Origin: Warburgia ugandensis | Taxonomy: Eukaryota; Streptophyta; Magnoliopsida; Canellales; Canellaceae | Length of the DNA: 64,000 bases | Assembly: GCA_035236585.1 (NCBI GenBank) | Contig: CP141132.1 | Span: forward strand, 55,525,880-55,589,879 | Direction of reading: 5' to 3' | Shown here: one piece after another, positions 1 to 10,779 of the stretch | Layout of the letters: each line of letters starts with the position of its first letter | How positions within the stretch are numbered: position 1 is the first letter of the stretch | The notes under the pieces: generated by a model | The model's input: only the letters and a program-made list of their open reading frames with translations | What the model was told of the DNA's origin: nothing | Database searches by the model: none | Made by a program: the position numbers and the translations under genes

Positions 1-1376
1 TTTTAAATATGTGGGCAAAGTTAATAAAAACAAATTTATCTCACATATATTCATGAAGGAATAAGAGTTACTAAGGAATTTAATTTTAATCCCTTTAGAA
101 AGGATAAGATGCCATTACCTTTGAATATTTAGAAATACTATTCTTTAAATCTTATCTTTTCATAACCTCATCAAGACTATATTCATCTTAGAATCAATAG
201 GTCTTCCACTGGGATGAAACATAGGCTTAGGACAAGGCACAAAAGAAAGGGTATAAAGGTATTCAAAATTCTTCAAAAATAGGTTGAGGTCTTCTACTAA
301 AGTTGATAATTCATCTTTACTTTGTTTTCTTAAAGTGAATATTTCTTTTTCCACTTTTTTTCTTCAAACTTCTTTTTTCTCAATACTTATTTTTTTCTTT
401 TCAACACTTTTGAATCTCTTTGAAGACATTTCTTTTCTTGATATTCACTTTTATATTTTTGTTGCAACTAAAAAGTATTTCTTCATTGATCTCTAACTTA
501 TTCTTCAAAGAAAATAGATAATGGATAATTTATACTAGGTTAATATGAGTAAAGGTAATTTGGACAAGAAAAGAAAAAGATCATATAACAGGCTCAAGTT
601 GGCTAACTAGTGGCAAAAATACTATCAGTAGGCTTTATGTCTCTAGGTTAACAACAAGGGCTTAAATCCTTTTCCCAGATTTCATGTAATCTATCATATT
701 CAATGGATTCCAGAATTTTAAAGGTAATACTCTAATAATTTACGTAATTAGCCAAATTTAAGATTTGATGAGATCAAATTTTACTTTAAGCATGCTAAAG
801 AAAATTAGGAATATTTAAAACCTCTCAAAAAGATCAAATGGCCCTAAAACTCACTTAGATTATAGGTCTCCACTAAATTTCTTTAGGATCTCTAAGTTGT
901 AACTACCAATCAATTTAGACTATGTATATGCAATTATGTGTACAAATGTGATTTGACACTTAGCTTTCATGGAATACTTTAGAAAATGAGTAAAATGATG
1001 AATTAATTACGTTCAATTTCATTAATAAGCTAAAATTATTTGGACTATACTTTAGAAAATCCAATTCTTATCATAGTGAAGTAATTATTTGAAAATTTTT
1101 CAAAATAAAATTTTTAGCAAATTTTTTATTTTTAAAATTGAGAGAAAAAACTAATAAAACTAGAATTTGCTAGAATTCTACACCCCCAACCATTGTCCTC
1201 TATGTTTAAAATGTAGGACCTAAAATGAATATGGGTGATGTAGAAAACAACAAAAAAGTACAAAATATAATACAAAGGGATCAGATCCAGTCAATCCTGA
1301 TAAACAGGATCCTCTAGAGTTGTGGACTCAACTTCTGAATGCTTAAATTCTATGAAATACTTTAAACATTGACCAT
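1..1376. other. AT-rich stretch, no gene recognised
   Basis: Only short, low-complexity reading frames are present and none resembles a known protein. It lies beside gypsy integrase sequence on the minus strand and may be eroded flanking or 3' sequence of that element, but I see no LTR end or other landmark that proves this. Confidence 0.4.
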
Positions 1377-1732
1377 TTATTTTAAAAGTATGGTCAGTCC
1401 TAGCATCCTCAATCTTGACTGGCCCATATGGAAAACTTCTTTTACTATATATGGAACGGTCCATAAAGATCTAAGCTTACCTAAAAATTGGTGCAGGTTA
1501 GAATTGTAAAGCAGAATCTTCTGGTTTAGAGTAAAGGATTTTCTCATTATGTTTTTATCATGAAAAACTTTCATCTTTTCCTTATATATCCCATTACTCT
1601 TAGAAGCTTCTTGCTTGATCTCTTCGAACTCATTATGTTGGAGTTTTCTATGTGAACCTGCTTTATCCATGTTGAAATTAAAGGTTTTTATTGCCCAATA
1701 AGCTCTATGCTCCAATTCCAAGTCACATACCT
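1377..1732 (-). mobile_element. Ty3/gypsy integrase C-terminal fragment (fossil)
   Basis: The minus-strand product contains the string ELEHRAYWAIKTFNF, then a lysine-rich helix, the KVFHDKNI-RKSF segment and QKILLYNSNLHQFLGKLRSLW. This series is characteristic of the integrase C-terminal region of plant Ty3/gypsy elements of the Athila/Tat branch, where residues like LPVELEHRAYWA precede a small beta-barrel domain. Only this part of the polyprotein is recognisable. The element is old and broken. It abuts an LTR-like segment at about 1735, which suggests nesting or recombination between related elements. Confidence 0.8.
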
Positions 1733-1734
1733 AC

Positions 1735-1901
1735 TTTGGATTAGCTTTTGAGTGTATAAGATATCAAAATTTTCAATCATTAGTTCAAAAATGAATGTGT
1801 CATGACTTTTTGAAGAAGAAAAAAACCTAGGATAATGCCTATAATTTATAACACATGAGCTACCAATTGGGTACTTTTTATGCAAAATTGAATACTTATC
1901 A
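1735..1901 (-). repeat. LTR-start-like repeat, copy 1
   Basis: This segment is clearly related, in the same orientation, to 5322-5480. Both share an AT-rich block with the words ATTGAATACTTATCA and GGTACTTTTTAT or GGTTACTTTTTAT. Read on the minus strand both begin TGATAAGTATTCAATTTT, a typical start of LTRs of the Athila/Tat type gypsy elements. It is probably a truncated LTR of an old element. Confidence 0.5.
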
Positions 1902-2199
1902 CAAGCCTTCGAAGTTAGATGTTAATAAAAGGATAGACATTCTAGTTAAGAGAGAGTTGCTGAGATTCTACATAAGAGCGAGGAGAGAGAAGAGAAGAGG
2001 GATGTTGGTGCATAGATTTTTGGGATTGAAACCCATGCTCAAAACAGAGATGAACGGAGAGGAAAACACTAGCAAATCTGACACTCTTTTAGGGGGTAAC
2101 TTTAGATTGCCAAGCTTTCAAATTCTTCTAAAGTATTTCGAGATTTTTGGATGGGATTTCATGAGTTGTATCCTAGTTTTACACGCTAGATATACATGC

Positions 2200-2880
2200 T
2201 AGTAAGGTCTAGAGAGACTAGAGTATTACTTGAAGATTTGTCATGTTTGTGTGCTTTATATACTCATGATTTTTAATTTTTAATAGATTGAGATTCTACT
2301 CTATTTGGTAAATGATTTATGTGCATGGTATAGGCCAAGAGTGGTCAAGTGTCATTGGGGTGTTCTAAGAATACATATACGCAAGATGTGGACTTAGATT
2401 GCTCAAGTTCCACTCATGTTTTATAGGTGATATCTTTGCAAGATATTGAATGTTTTTCTCTGTGATTTGCACTTATGATATAAGCCTACTATGTGCAAGT
2501 TTATTCATGTTTTTCTGCTATGTTTATGCACATGAAATCAAGCCTAGAAGGGCTAAGTTGTACTAACATTTACATATTGTATATATGCGCATGTTCTTGG
2601 ACTTTAGATGGCTGAGTTATTTTCATGATTTCATAATGGTAATATGCATGAGATAGAGTTTTAAAAAGAGTAAGTACTTGTATTATCTTGATATGATTCA
2701 TGTGTACGCATTATGGCCTAGAAAGGCCAAGAGATTATTCTAAAGCATGATAAAGTTAGGCACATGATACTGGGTCTTGAAAGTCCAAGATCTTGACCTA
2801 AGTGTTGTTGGGTTATGCACATAATAGAGTGTTTTGGAAAGACCAAGGTATGTGGTGTAGCTTTAAAATTACTCGTAAGT
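2200..2880. repeat. Dispersed short imperfect repeats
   Basis: A motif of the type CCTAGAAAGGCCAAG or GTCTTGAAAGTCCAAG recurs about every 80-150 bases (for example near 2330, 2545, 2610, 2715, 2785 and 2840), separated by AT-rich spacers. It contains a small inverted repeat (GGCC...GGCC or CTT...AAG). There is no coding potential. It is most likely repeat structure inside a retrotransposon LTR or untranslated region. Confidence 0.35.
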
Positions 2881-2887
2881 GTAGGAA

Positions 2888-5480
2888 TCAATTGTAGTAG
2901 ATGTACGCTAGTGAGGTCAATCCCACGAGGAATCTAAAAGAATTGTATATTGGATGGATCTCATTTAAATCAATTAAATTTAGCCAAAGAGAAGGAGATT
3001 GTGATTAAAGTAGGAACAAGAATGGAAACATGAATAAAGTTAGAAACTAATAGTAAGAAAACTTGCCAAAACAAAACTAATCAATTAAATTATAAATTAA
3101 CCAAACTAACATGCATTCAAATAAAGGAAACTATAGTAAAATTAGAAAGATCTAAACTAAGCAACTTAAGGAAATGACTAAAAATAGAAACTTTCCAAAA
3201 TTAACACTTTTGTAAACTAGAATTAGAAACTAAAGATGGAACTTTCCAAAAATCTAAAGCAAACTTTCTAAACCTAAACTAAGATGCAAACAACTAAATA
3301 ACAACTTTAAAAAAAATATTAAACAATTAAACTAACCATAATTCAAAAACAAAAGAGACATAGTACCAAGCGCATGATCCATGGATTGTGCTCATGATTC
3401 ATGGGTCCAAAAATGGCCAGGACTGATATTTCAAATGCAAACTAACATGCAACATAAGTCATACATCTAATAAATGACATAAAAATCTAAATATATTCTT
3501 AAGGATTCAAGCAAATGAAGTGTTTTGATGGCTAGAAACAAAGCACAAAATTAAGGAGGAAATTTTCTAGATTTTAAGTACTTAAAAACATTAACCAAAT
3601 CAAGCATAATAAAGCAATTGAGGCAACAAATTTTATGCTAGATAATAACCCAGATCCAAAGTAATTTGATAATGGAAACATTTGATAATAAGAATCCTCA
3701 AGAAACTTTATTGAATCAATGCAAACTTATACCAAAAATTGTATGCGTAAAACATGTATAGAATCTAGTAATTGAACACAAACTAAGCACTAAAACTTAA
3801 TCTAAATAACAACAAAAATACAATCTAATTTTCATAATATAAAGTAAGATAACCCATAAAGGAATTCAAGAGAGAAGATGGCAAAGGTGATGAACTAAAG
3901 AAAGGAAAATGGTGCCTAAAACTACATGAATATAAGGAGAAAAATGTTGAACTCCAAGAGGCAATTCAAGGATCTAAGCTTCCTCTTCTCTTGGATGTCA
4001 CTACCAAAGAAGGGTTAACTTGGATCTTTGATGAAATAAGCAAGGAAATCAAATGAGATGGATGCAAGAATCAAAGGGAAGCAAGGATGGAATTATGTGT
4101 ATGGAATTAGAGAACAAAACAGGGTAAAACAAAGCAATGAAATTAAACTACTAACCTAAAATTGAAGTGAAAAAAGTTGAGAAAATAAAAGAGAATCCAA
4201 AGGAATAATAGTCCAAAAGAATTCCAAATTCCAAGCTCCAAAAGATCCCAAACTAGAGTGATATGTTTCAAGGTTTGTCACCAACCTCTACTTGGGTAAA
4301 AACATGGGAAGCCTTAGAATTTATAGATGGTTGGATTTCTAAATTAGGAAAGAGTTGAGTCAATGAGGAAAGTAGATCTACATCTAGGTTTTCAAGTTAG
4401 GAAAGTTAGATGGAGAGTTATGCATGCAAGATGATGTGATCAAGGTGATGTAAGAGAGATGGGCTGGCTAGTTTCCTAAATTAAAAGGGGAAGAGACGTC
4501 ATTTTCCTAATTAAGTAAGTGGATATCTTTCTCTCATAATTTGACAATAACTGGTTAATGAAAAGAGGATAAAGGACAAAAAAATTGTGAGGAGATATGG
4601 AGAAAAATCTAGGGTTTATTGTACTTTGATTGGACTTAAATTCACTTGAAATTGCCAACTAAGCAAGGGAGCATCCTCTTCTAGGAAGGTAGCTCCCTCA
4701 AGTTAAAAATATGGAACCTTAGGGTGAATGGTGGATTAGAGATATAAAATGAATTAAGAATTTGGAGTTTTTCCTCTTAATGGGTCTGTTAATGCATGAT
4801 GATCTTATCTTTTACAATTCTCTCTGAAAATCCCTTAAAAATCAGACTTTTATATAGGATAGTTGCTTCTACTCCTATCATGTGACTCCATATGGCATTC
4901 ATCCTTGGCTTGATGGATGACATTGATAGCTCATTCCTTAGTATCTTAAGTGGATTTAATGTTTGACTTCAAGGCTTGAGTAGCTCATATGACTTATCAC
5001 CCTTTTTTATGGCTTTAATGGCTAAGTAGCTTGAATGACTCCCATACAAAGGTGGTGGAAATGCATGGCTTGGGCTCGGGTCCATCCACATTTTATGCTT
5101 CCATCACCTTATTTTTCTTACCCTAAGATGGTCTCGAACCTTGATGATGACATTTAGGCTTTAGCTTGCTTAAGTTTCCTAGTTAGACTAGGAAACCTCA
5201 TGAATAGCTTCCATTCTTATCTTGATCAAGCTCAGCCTTTGGATTACCTTCTCAACATCTACGAAAGATGAAAAATCCTAATTAAATCTTATAAAATTAT
5301 GACCACTCACATACTTAATCTAGATTAGCTCCTGAACATGCAAAATATCAAACTTTTGAATTATTAGGTAAAAAATGTATGCGTTAACAAATTCTCAAAA
5401 AACCTACAAATAATGCTATATTTTATAACATATAGGCTACTAATTGGTTACTTTTTATAAAAAATTGAATACTTATCAGT
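2888..5480 (-). mobile_element. Probable old gypsy-type LTR or nonautonomous LTR element (fossil)
   Basis: On the minus strand the stretch starts at 5480 with TGATAAGTATTCAATTTT, carries a TATA-like word TATATAAAAG at about 4856-4847, and continues through A-rich noncoding sequence. It ends near 2888 with a segment about a 'GGTCAATCCCACGAGGA' site that is common in plant gypsy elements. A truncated related copy of its start lies at 1735-1901. No protein domain is seen inside. The right end is clear by comparison with the other copy, and the left end is a guess. Confidence 0.4.
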
Positions 5481-6270
5481 ATGTATGATAAGTGCACATA
5501 ATCTAAGGAATATGAAAGGTTAAGATGGCATTGAGAAATGACATGATTAATGATTATAGCACATCATAGTAGATGCATACTTAAATGCATGAAGTATCTC
5601 TCATGAGTTAGTGCTCGGCTTAGTCACTTCGTCTCTTGGTAAATGGTTTCATGACCTAGCATATGATGATTTCTAGCATAAGAAAAGTAATGTTTTATAA
5701 CCTACTTGTTTTCGAAAAAAAATCATCTTGAAACACAACATTTTCAGTGGAAACAAAGGGAACAAGGAAAGTGATTTTTAAGCCTAAGGAAAGAAGTCCA
5801 AAGTGATTTTAGCAAGTTACTAAGGTATTAAGAAACATGGTTTTGGGAAAGTGAAAAATAAATGTTTTAATGTGTCTTGCATGCTTAAGTTAAGGCGGTT
5901 TTATAAAACATGACTCGAGGTTCACATTATTTGTAGGTGGGTATATAGACATACATGGTTGTTGAAGTTTTCAATGATTTTTCAAAGAAAATTTATGCTT
6001 CTATTTTGGCCTTAGTAAGCTGGCATATTATCATTTTGAAAATGGGCAATAAGTCTTATTTTGGCTTTAGAGTGAGATGGAATGTGCAATGGTATTTTGG
6101 TTAGAAAAGGACCCCATTGAAATTCGTGGGTACAATGTGTTGTGCATTACAGATTTGTAAACAAGTTATGGGTAATTTCTCTCCAAGAGGGATAGGTTGA
6201 TGAGCCAATGGAAACTTTGTTAAGAGATTTCTAAGGTGGCTTCCCAACCTCTGACAATTAGAGAAGGAAT
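5481..6270. other. Unassigned sequence left of the CACTA insertion
   Basis: I see no gene or repeat here. It is the pre-insertion flank of the CACTA element and is continuous with sequence resuming at 22533 once that element is removed. The joined sequence is also noncoding and resembles LTR-like plant repeat sequence, without a diagnostic motif. Confidence 0.4.
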
Positions 6271-6273
6271 GGT

Positions 6274-6705
6274 CACTACTAAACAGAAGGCTTTTAAAGT
6301 CGATCAAAAATGCTAATAGAAGTTGCTTAAAAAACAACTTCTATCGAGCCGACTTTGAAAGTCTATGCATTTTTAAAGTCATTTAGGTAAACGACTTTAA
6401 AAGTGCCAAACTTTTGAAGTCATCTACCACTAAATGAATTCAAAAGTTCTAAACTTTTGAAGTCGTTTCCACTAAATGACTTAAAAAGTTCCATCTTTTG
6501 AAGTCATTTAGGTATAAATGACTTCAAAAGTCATTTACTTTTGAAGCCATTTATACCTCAGTGACTTTAAAATTCAGTCACTTTTCAAGTCAGTCTAAAG
6601 GACTTCAAAAGTTCCATTACTTTTGAAGTCGTTTAGCCCTAAATGACTTTAAAAGTTGGTGCTTTTAAGGTCACTTAACCCTAAATAACTTTAAAAATGC
6701 CTTCT
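6274..6705. repeat. Left CACTA terminus and subterminal repeat array
   Basis: After the TIR, copies of a motif of about 17 bases, approximately ACTTTTGAAGTCRTTTA, alternate with their reverse complements (TAAAYGACTTCAAAAGT) every 25-40 bases. In En/Spm-type elements such arrays are binding sites for the element-encoded TNPA-like protein, which pairs the ends for excision. That role is inferred here from the family. The matching array at the other end is at 21940-22532. Confidence 0.85.
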
Positions 6706-6748
6706 TCTTCTTTTTCACATTTCAATCACTGCCACCTGTATACATATA

Positions 6749-6838
6749 ACACATCATGTCTACATTCAATATCACTACCACCTGTTATATATAACACCTC
6801 TTGTATATATTCAATATCACTACCACCTGTCACATATA
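6749..6838. repeat. 45-bp minisatellite, left part
   Basis: Units of 45 bases built around AACACCTC, TATACATTCAATATCAC and TACCACCTG start at 6749 and 6794. The array is cut by the composite element inserted at 6839 and resumes at 9970. The last five bases before the insertion (ATATA, 6834-6838) are duplicated on the other side. Confidence 0.8.
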
Positions 6839-9800
6839 TGTAACAGCCCGCAGGTTCCACATAGTAACGATATTGTCCCGGTCGAAGCTGGGTTTTGTTC
6901 TTCCCTGTAAGGGAAAATGCATCCTTCTTGTGTCAGAGTAGTACAGCAAAACTGATATTGTCCTCTTTGGGTCCCTCAACCTATCTTGGGTCCCTCAAAC
7001 TATCTTGGGGCCCTCCCCCTCAAGCCATCTTGGCCAACCCTCAAGGTATCTTGGTCAACCCTCAAGGTTTTGTTTCCTTCCCTAACGGGTTAGAATGCGT
7101 CATTACTGGAAGAGACCCCCCATCTCTTATCAACCATCCAGGAACTTTCTCCCGAGCGGTATAGGACTAACTCTCAGTGCATCCTGCCTTCATCCCTCAA
7201 ACTATCTTGGGGCTTCCCCCTCAAGCCATCTTGGCAACGGTAATGGTAGCCCTCTCCCCCTTAGGTGACACGCATCCTCGTGAGTCCTCGCGATAGGCCT
7301 GCGTGCAGTTAGCCATCCATCAGGGGACTCAAACCCCTGGGGCTCGCGCATCGCGCATCACTCACCCAGTCAAGGTCCCACTCTGATACCAATTGTAACA
7401 ACTCACAGGCTCCACACAGTAACAATTTGGCTACCATTACTATCTCCAAGATGGCTTGAGGGGGAGACCCCAAGATAGTATGAGGGACAAAGGCGAGATG
7501 CACTAAGAGTTAGTCCCATATCGCTCGGGAGAAAGTTCCTGGACAATTGATAAGAGACGAGGTGTCTCTTCTAGTAACGACGCATTCTGACTCGTTAGGG
7601 GAAGGAAACAAAACCTTGAGGGTTGGCCAAGATGGCTTGAGGGGGAGGGCCCCAAGATAGTCTAAGGGACCCAAAGAGGACAATATTGGTTCCACTGTGC
7701 CACTCTGACACAAGAACGATGCATTTTCCCTTACAGGGGAAGAACAAAACCTGGCTTCGACCAGGACAATATGGTTACAGTGTGGAGCCTGCGGGCTATT
7801 ACAATTGGTATCAGAGTGGGACCCCGACCGAGTGGGTGATGTGCGGGTGCGTGAGCCCCAGGGGTTTGAGTCCCCTGATGGATGGCTAACTGCATGCAGG
7901 CCTGTCGTGAGGAATCGCGGGGACACGTGTCCCCTAAGGGGGAGAGGGCTACCATTACCGTCTCCAAGATGGCTTGAGGGGGAAGCCCCAAGATAGTTTG
8001 AGGGACGAAGGTAGGATGCGCTGAGAGTTAGTCCCATACCACTCGGGAGAAAGTTCCTGGACGGTTGATAAGAGACAGGGGTGTCTCTTCCAATAACGAC
8101 GCGTTCTGACCCATTTGGGGAAGGAAACAAAACCTTGAGGGTTGACCAAGATACCTTGAGGGTTGGCCAAGATGGCTTGAGGGAGAGGGCCCCAAGATAG
8201 TCTGAGGGACCCAAGATAGGTTGAGGGACCCAAAGAGGACAATATCGATTCCACTATGCCACTCTGACACAAGAATGACGCATTTTCCCTCACGGGGGAA
8301 GAACAAAACTCGGCTTCGACTGGGACAATATTGTTACTGTGTGGAGCCTGTGGGCTATCACAATTGGTATCAAAGCGGGACTCCGACCAAGTGGGTGACG
8401 CGCGGTGCATGAGCCCTAGGGGTTTGAGTCCTCTGATGGATGGCTAACCGCACGCAAGCCTGTCGCGAGGACTCGCGAGGACACGTGTCCACTAAGGGGG
8501 AGACGGCTACCGTTACCGTCGCCAAGATGGCTTGAGGGGGAGGCCCCAAGTTAGTCTGAGGGACGAAGGCGAGATGCGCTGAGAGTTAGTCCCATACCGC
8601 TCGGGAGAAAGTTCCTTGATGGTTGATAAGAGATAGGGTGTCTCTTCCAGTAATGACACGTTTTCCCTTACGGGGGAAGAAGATGGATGGCTAACTACAT
8701 GCGAGACTATCGCAAGGACTCGCGAGGACATGTGTCCCCTAAGGGGGAGAGGGCTACCGTTACCGTCTCCAAGATGGCTTGAGGGGGAGGCCCCAAGATA
8801 GTCTGAGGGGCGAAGGCAGGATGCCCTAAGAGTTAGTCCCATACCGCTCAGGAGAAAGATCCTGGATGGTTGATAAGAGACGGGGTGTCTCTTCCAGTAA
8901 CGACGCATTCTGACCCATTAGGGGAAGGAAACAAAACCTTAAGGGTTGTCCAAGAGGGTTACCGTCGCCAAGATGGCTTGAGGGGGAGGCCCCAAGATAG
9001 TCTAAGGGACGAAGGCGGGATGCGCTGAGAGTTAGTTCCATACCGCTCAGGAGAAAGTTCCTGGACGGTTGATAAGAGACAAGGTGTCTCTTCCAATAAC
9101 AATGCATTTTCCCTTACGGGGGAAGACTAAAACCCCACTTTGACCTCGACAAGATCGTTATTGTGTGGAGCCTGTGGGTTGTTACAATTGGTATCAGAGC
9201 GGGACCCCGACCGAGTGGGTGACGCACGGTGCACGAGTCCTAGGGGTTTGAGTCCCCTAATGGATGGCTAACCGCATGCAGGCCTGTCGCTAAGAATCGC
9301 GAGGACATGTGTCCTTTAAGGGGGAGACGGCTACCGTTACTGTCGCCAAGATGGCTTGAGGGGGAGGCCCCAAGTTAGTCTGAGGGACGAAGGCGAGATG
9401 CGCTGAGAGTTAGTCCCATACTGCTCGGGAGAAAGTTCATGGACGGTTGATAAGAGACGAGGTGTCTCTTCCAGTAACGACACGTTTTCCCTTATGGGAG
9501 AAGAAGATGGATAGCTAACCGCACGCGGGCCTGTCACGAGGACTCGTGGGGACACGTGTCCCCTAAGGGGGAGAGGGCTACCGTTACTGTCGCCAAGATG
9601 GCTTAAGGGGGAGGCCCCAAGATAGTCTGAGGGATGAAGGCGGGATGCACTGAGAGTTAGTCCCATACCGCTCGGGAGAAAGTTCCTAGACGATTGATAA
9701 GAGACGGGGTGTCTCTTCTAGTAACAACGCATTCTAACCTGTTAAGGGAAGGAAACAAAACCTTGAGGGTTGGCCAAGATGGCTTGAGGGGGAGGGCCCC

Positions 9801-9969
9801 AAGATAGTCTAAGGGACCCTAGATAGGTTGAGGGACCCAAAGAGGACAATATCAGTTCCATTGTGCCACTCTGACACAAGAACGACACGTTTTCCCTTAC
9901 GGGGGAAGAACAAAACCCGGCTTCGACCGGGACAATATCGTTACTGTGTGGAGCCTGTAGGCTGTTACA
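6839..9969. mobile_element. Composite array of a TRIM-like LTR family (fossil), nested in the CACTA element
   Basis: The block begins TGTAACAGCCCGCAGG and ends CCTGTAGGCTGTTACA, with a 5-bp target duplication ATATA (6834-6838, 9970-9974). Inside are five segments of one family, at about 6839-7393 (inverted), 7394-7803, 7804-8362, 8363-9186 and 9187-9969. At the plus-strand junctions TGTTACA-like ends are followed by ATTGGTATCAGAGC, close to the initiator-Met tRNA primer-binding site used by plant LTR elements. At about 7381-7393 the same junction occurs inverted. No protein is encoded. The outer parts are long inverted repeats of each other. GC content is far above the surroundings. The TG...CA ends, 5-bp duplication and primer-site word favour a terminal-repeat retrotransposon in miniature (TRIM) or a similar nonautonomous LTR family. 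It is rearranged and broken. Confidence 0.7.
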
Positions 9970-10165
9970 ATATAACACCTCCTATATACATTCAATATCA
10001 CTACCACCTGTATACATAGAACACCTCATGTATACATTCAACATCACTACCACATGTTACATTTAACACCTCCTGTATGCATTCAATATTATTACCACCT
10101 TTTACATATAATACCTCTTGTATACATTCCATATCACTATCACCTATTACATATGACACATTTCT
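9970..10165. repeat. 45-bp minisatellite, right part
   Basis: The AACACCTC unit restarts at 9975 and recurs at 10021, 10066 and 10111 and, degraded, at 10156, a period of 45 (once 46) bases. Removing 3131 bases of insertion plus the 5-bp duplication (3136) joins position 6839 to 9975 exactly in register with the left part. Confidence 0.8.
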
Positions 10166-10779
10166 TACAATCATTATAAACACATAAAAAACAAACACAC
10201 ATTCACTTCCACATTAAGTACAAAACATTCAAATTCATCATTATTCATCCACATCTATCTTGAAAATACACTATAAAAGAAACCACAACACATGCATTCA
10301 CTACAACATCCACATGCACTTGCACATTTTGGTACAAAACATCAAAATTCATCATTTTCCATTCACATCTATCTCATAAATACTTCATAAAAGTAATCAC
10401 TACACATGCAATCACTACAATCTCCAAATTCACTTATCCATACTCATTTACTCCAACGCTCTCCACTCATTCATCACTTAATATATATATATATCAAACA
10501 AAATAATAAAAAATAAAAGAACACATACGAGTGAATAAAGAAAACACTTGTTTATGTATTTCACACATGTAGCTACTCAAAGTGTTCTAATTGAAACTCA
10601 GTACATATTTAGCTCATTTGCTTTAGAGTAACTCTTCTTATTTGCCCACTCAAAAAGCACAATAGCTTGTAATACAACATATTTAAATCAGGTCACATTC
10701 TTTTAGTTGGATCTAAAAAAACTATGGAAAAATATAAGATTATGAAAAGTAAAAAGTGCCTTACCTTTCTTAATTGGGA
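10166..10779. other. AT-rich CACTA interior, no gene seen
   Basis: Low-complexity sequence with related words such as ACATTCACTTCCACATTAAGTACAAAAC near 10200 and 10310 that suggest another loose local duplication of about 115 bases. No coding signal is visible. It lies 3' of the second CACTA gene. Confidence 0.35.

Noticed and set aside
7510-9666. Long open frames of 130-234 codons in the GC-rich TRIM-like block
   Set aside because: The frames repeat with the units, are rich in Ser/Pro/Leu, occur on both strands and contain the primer-site word. They reflect composition and repetition, not a protein gene.
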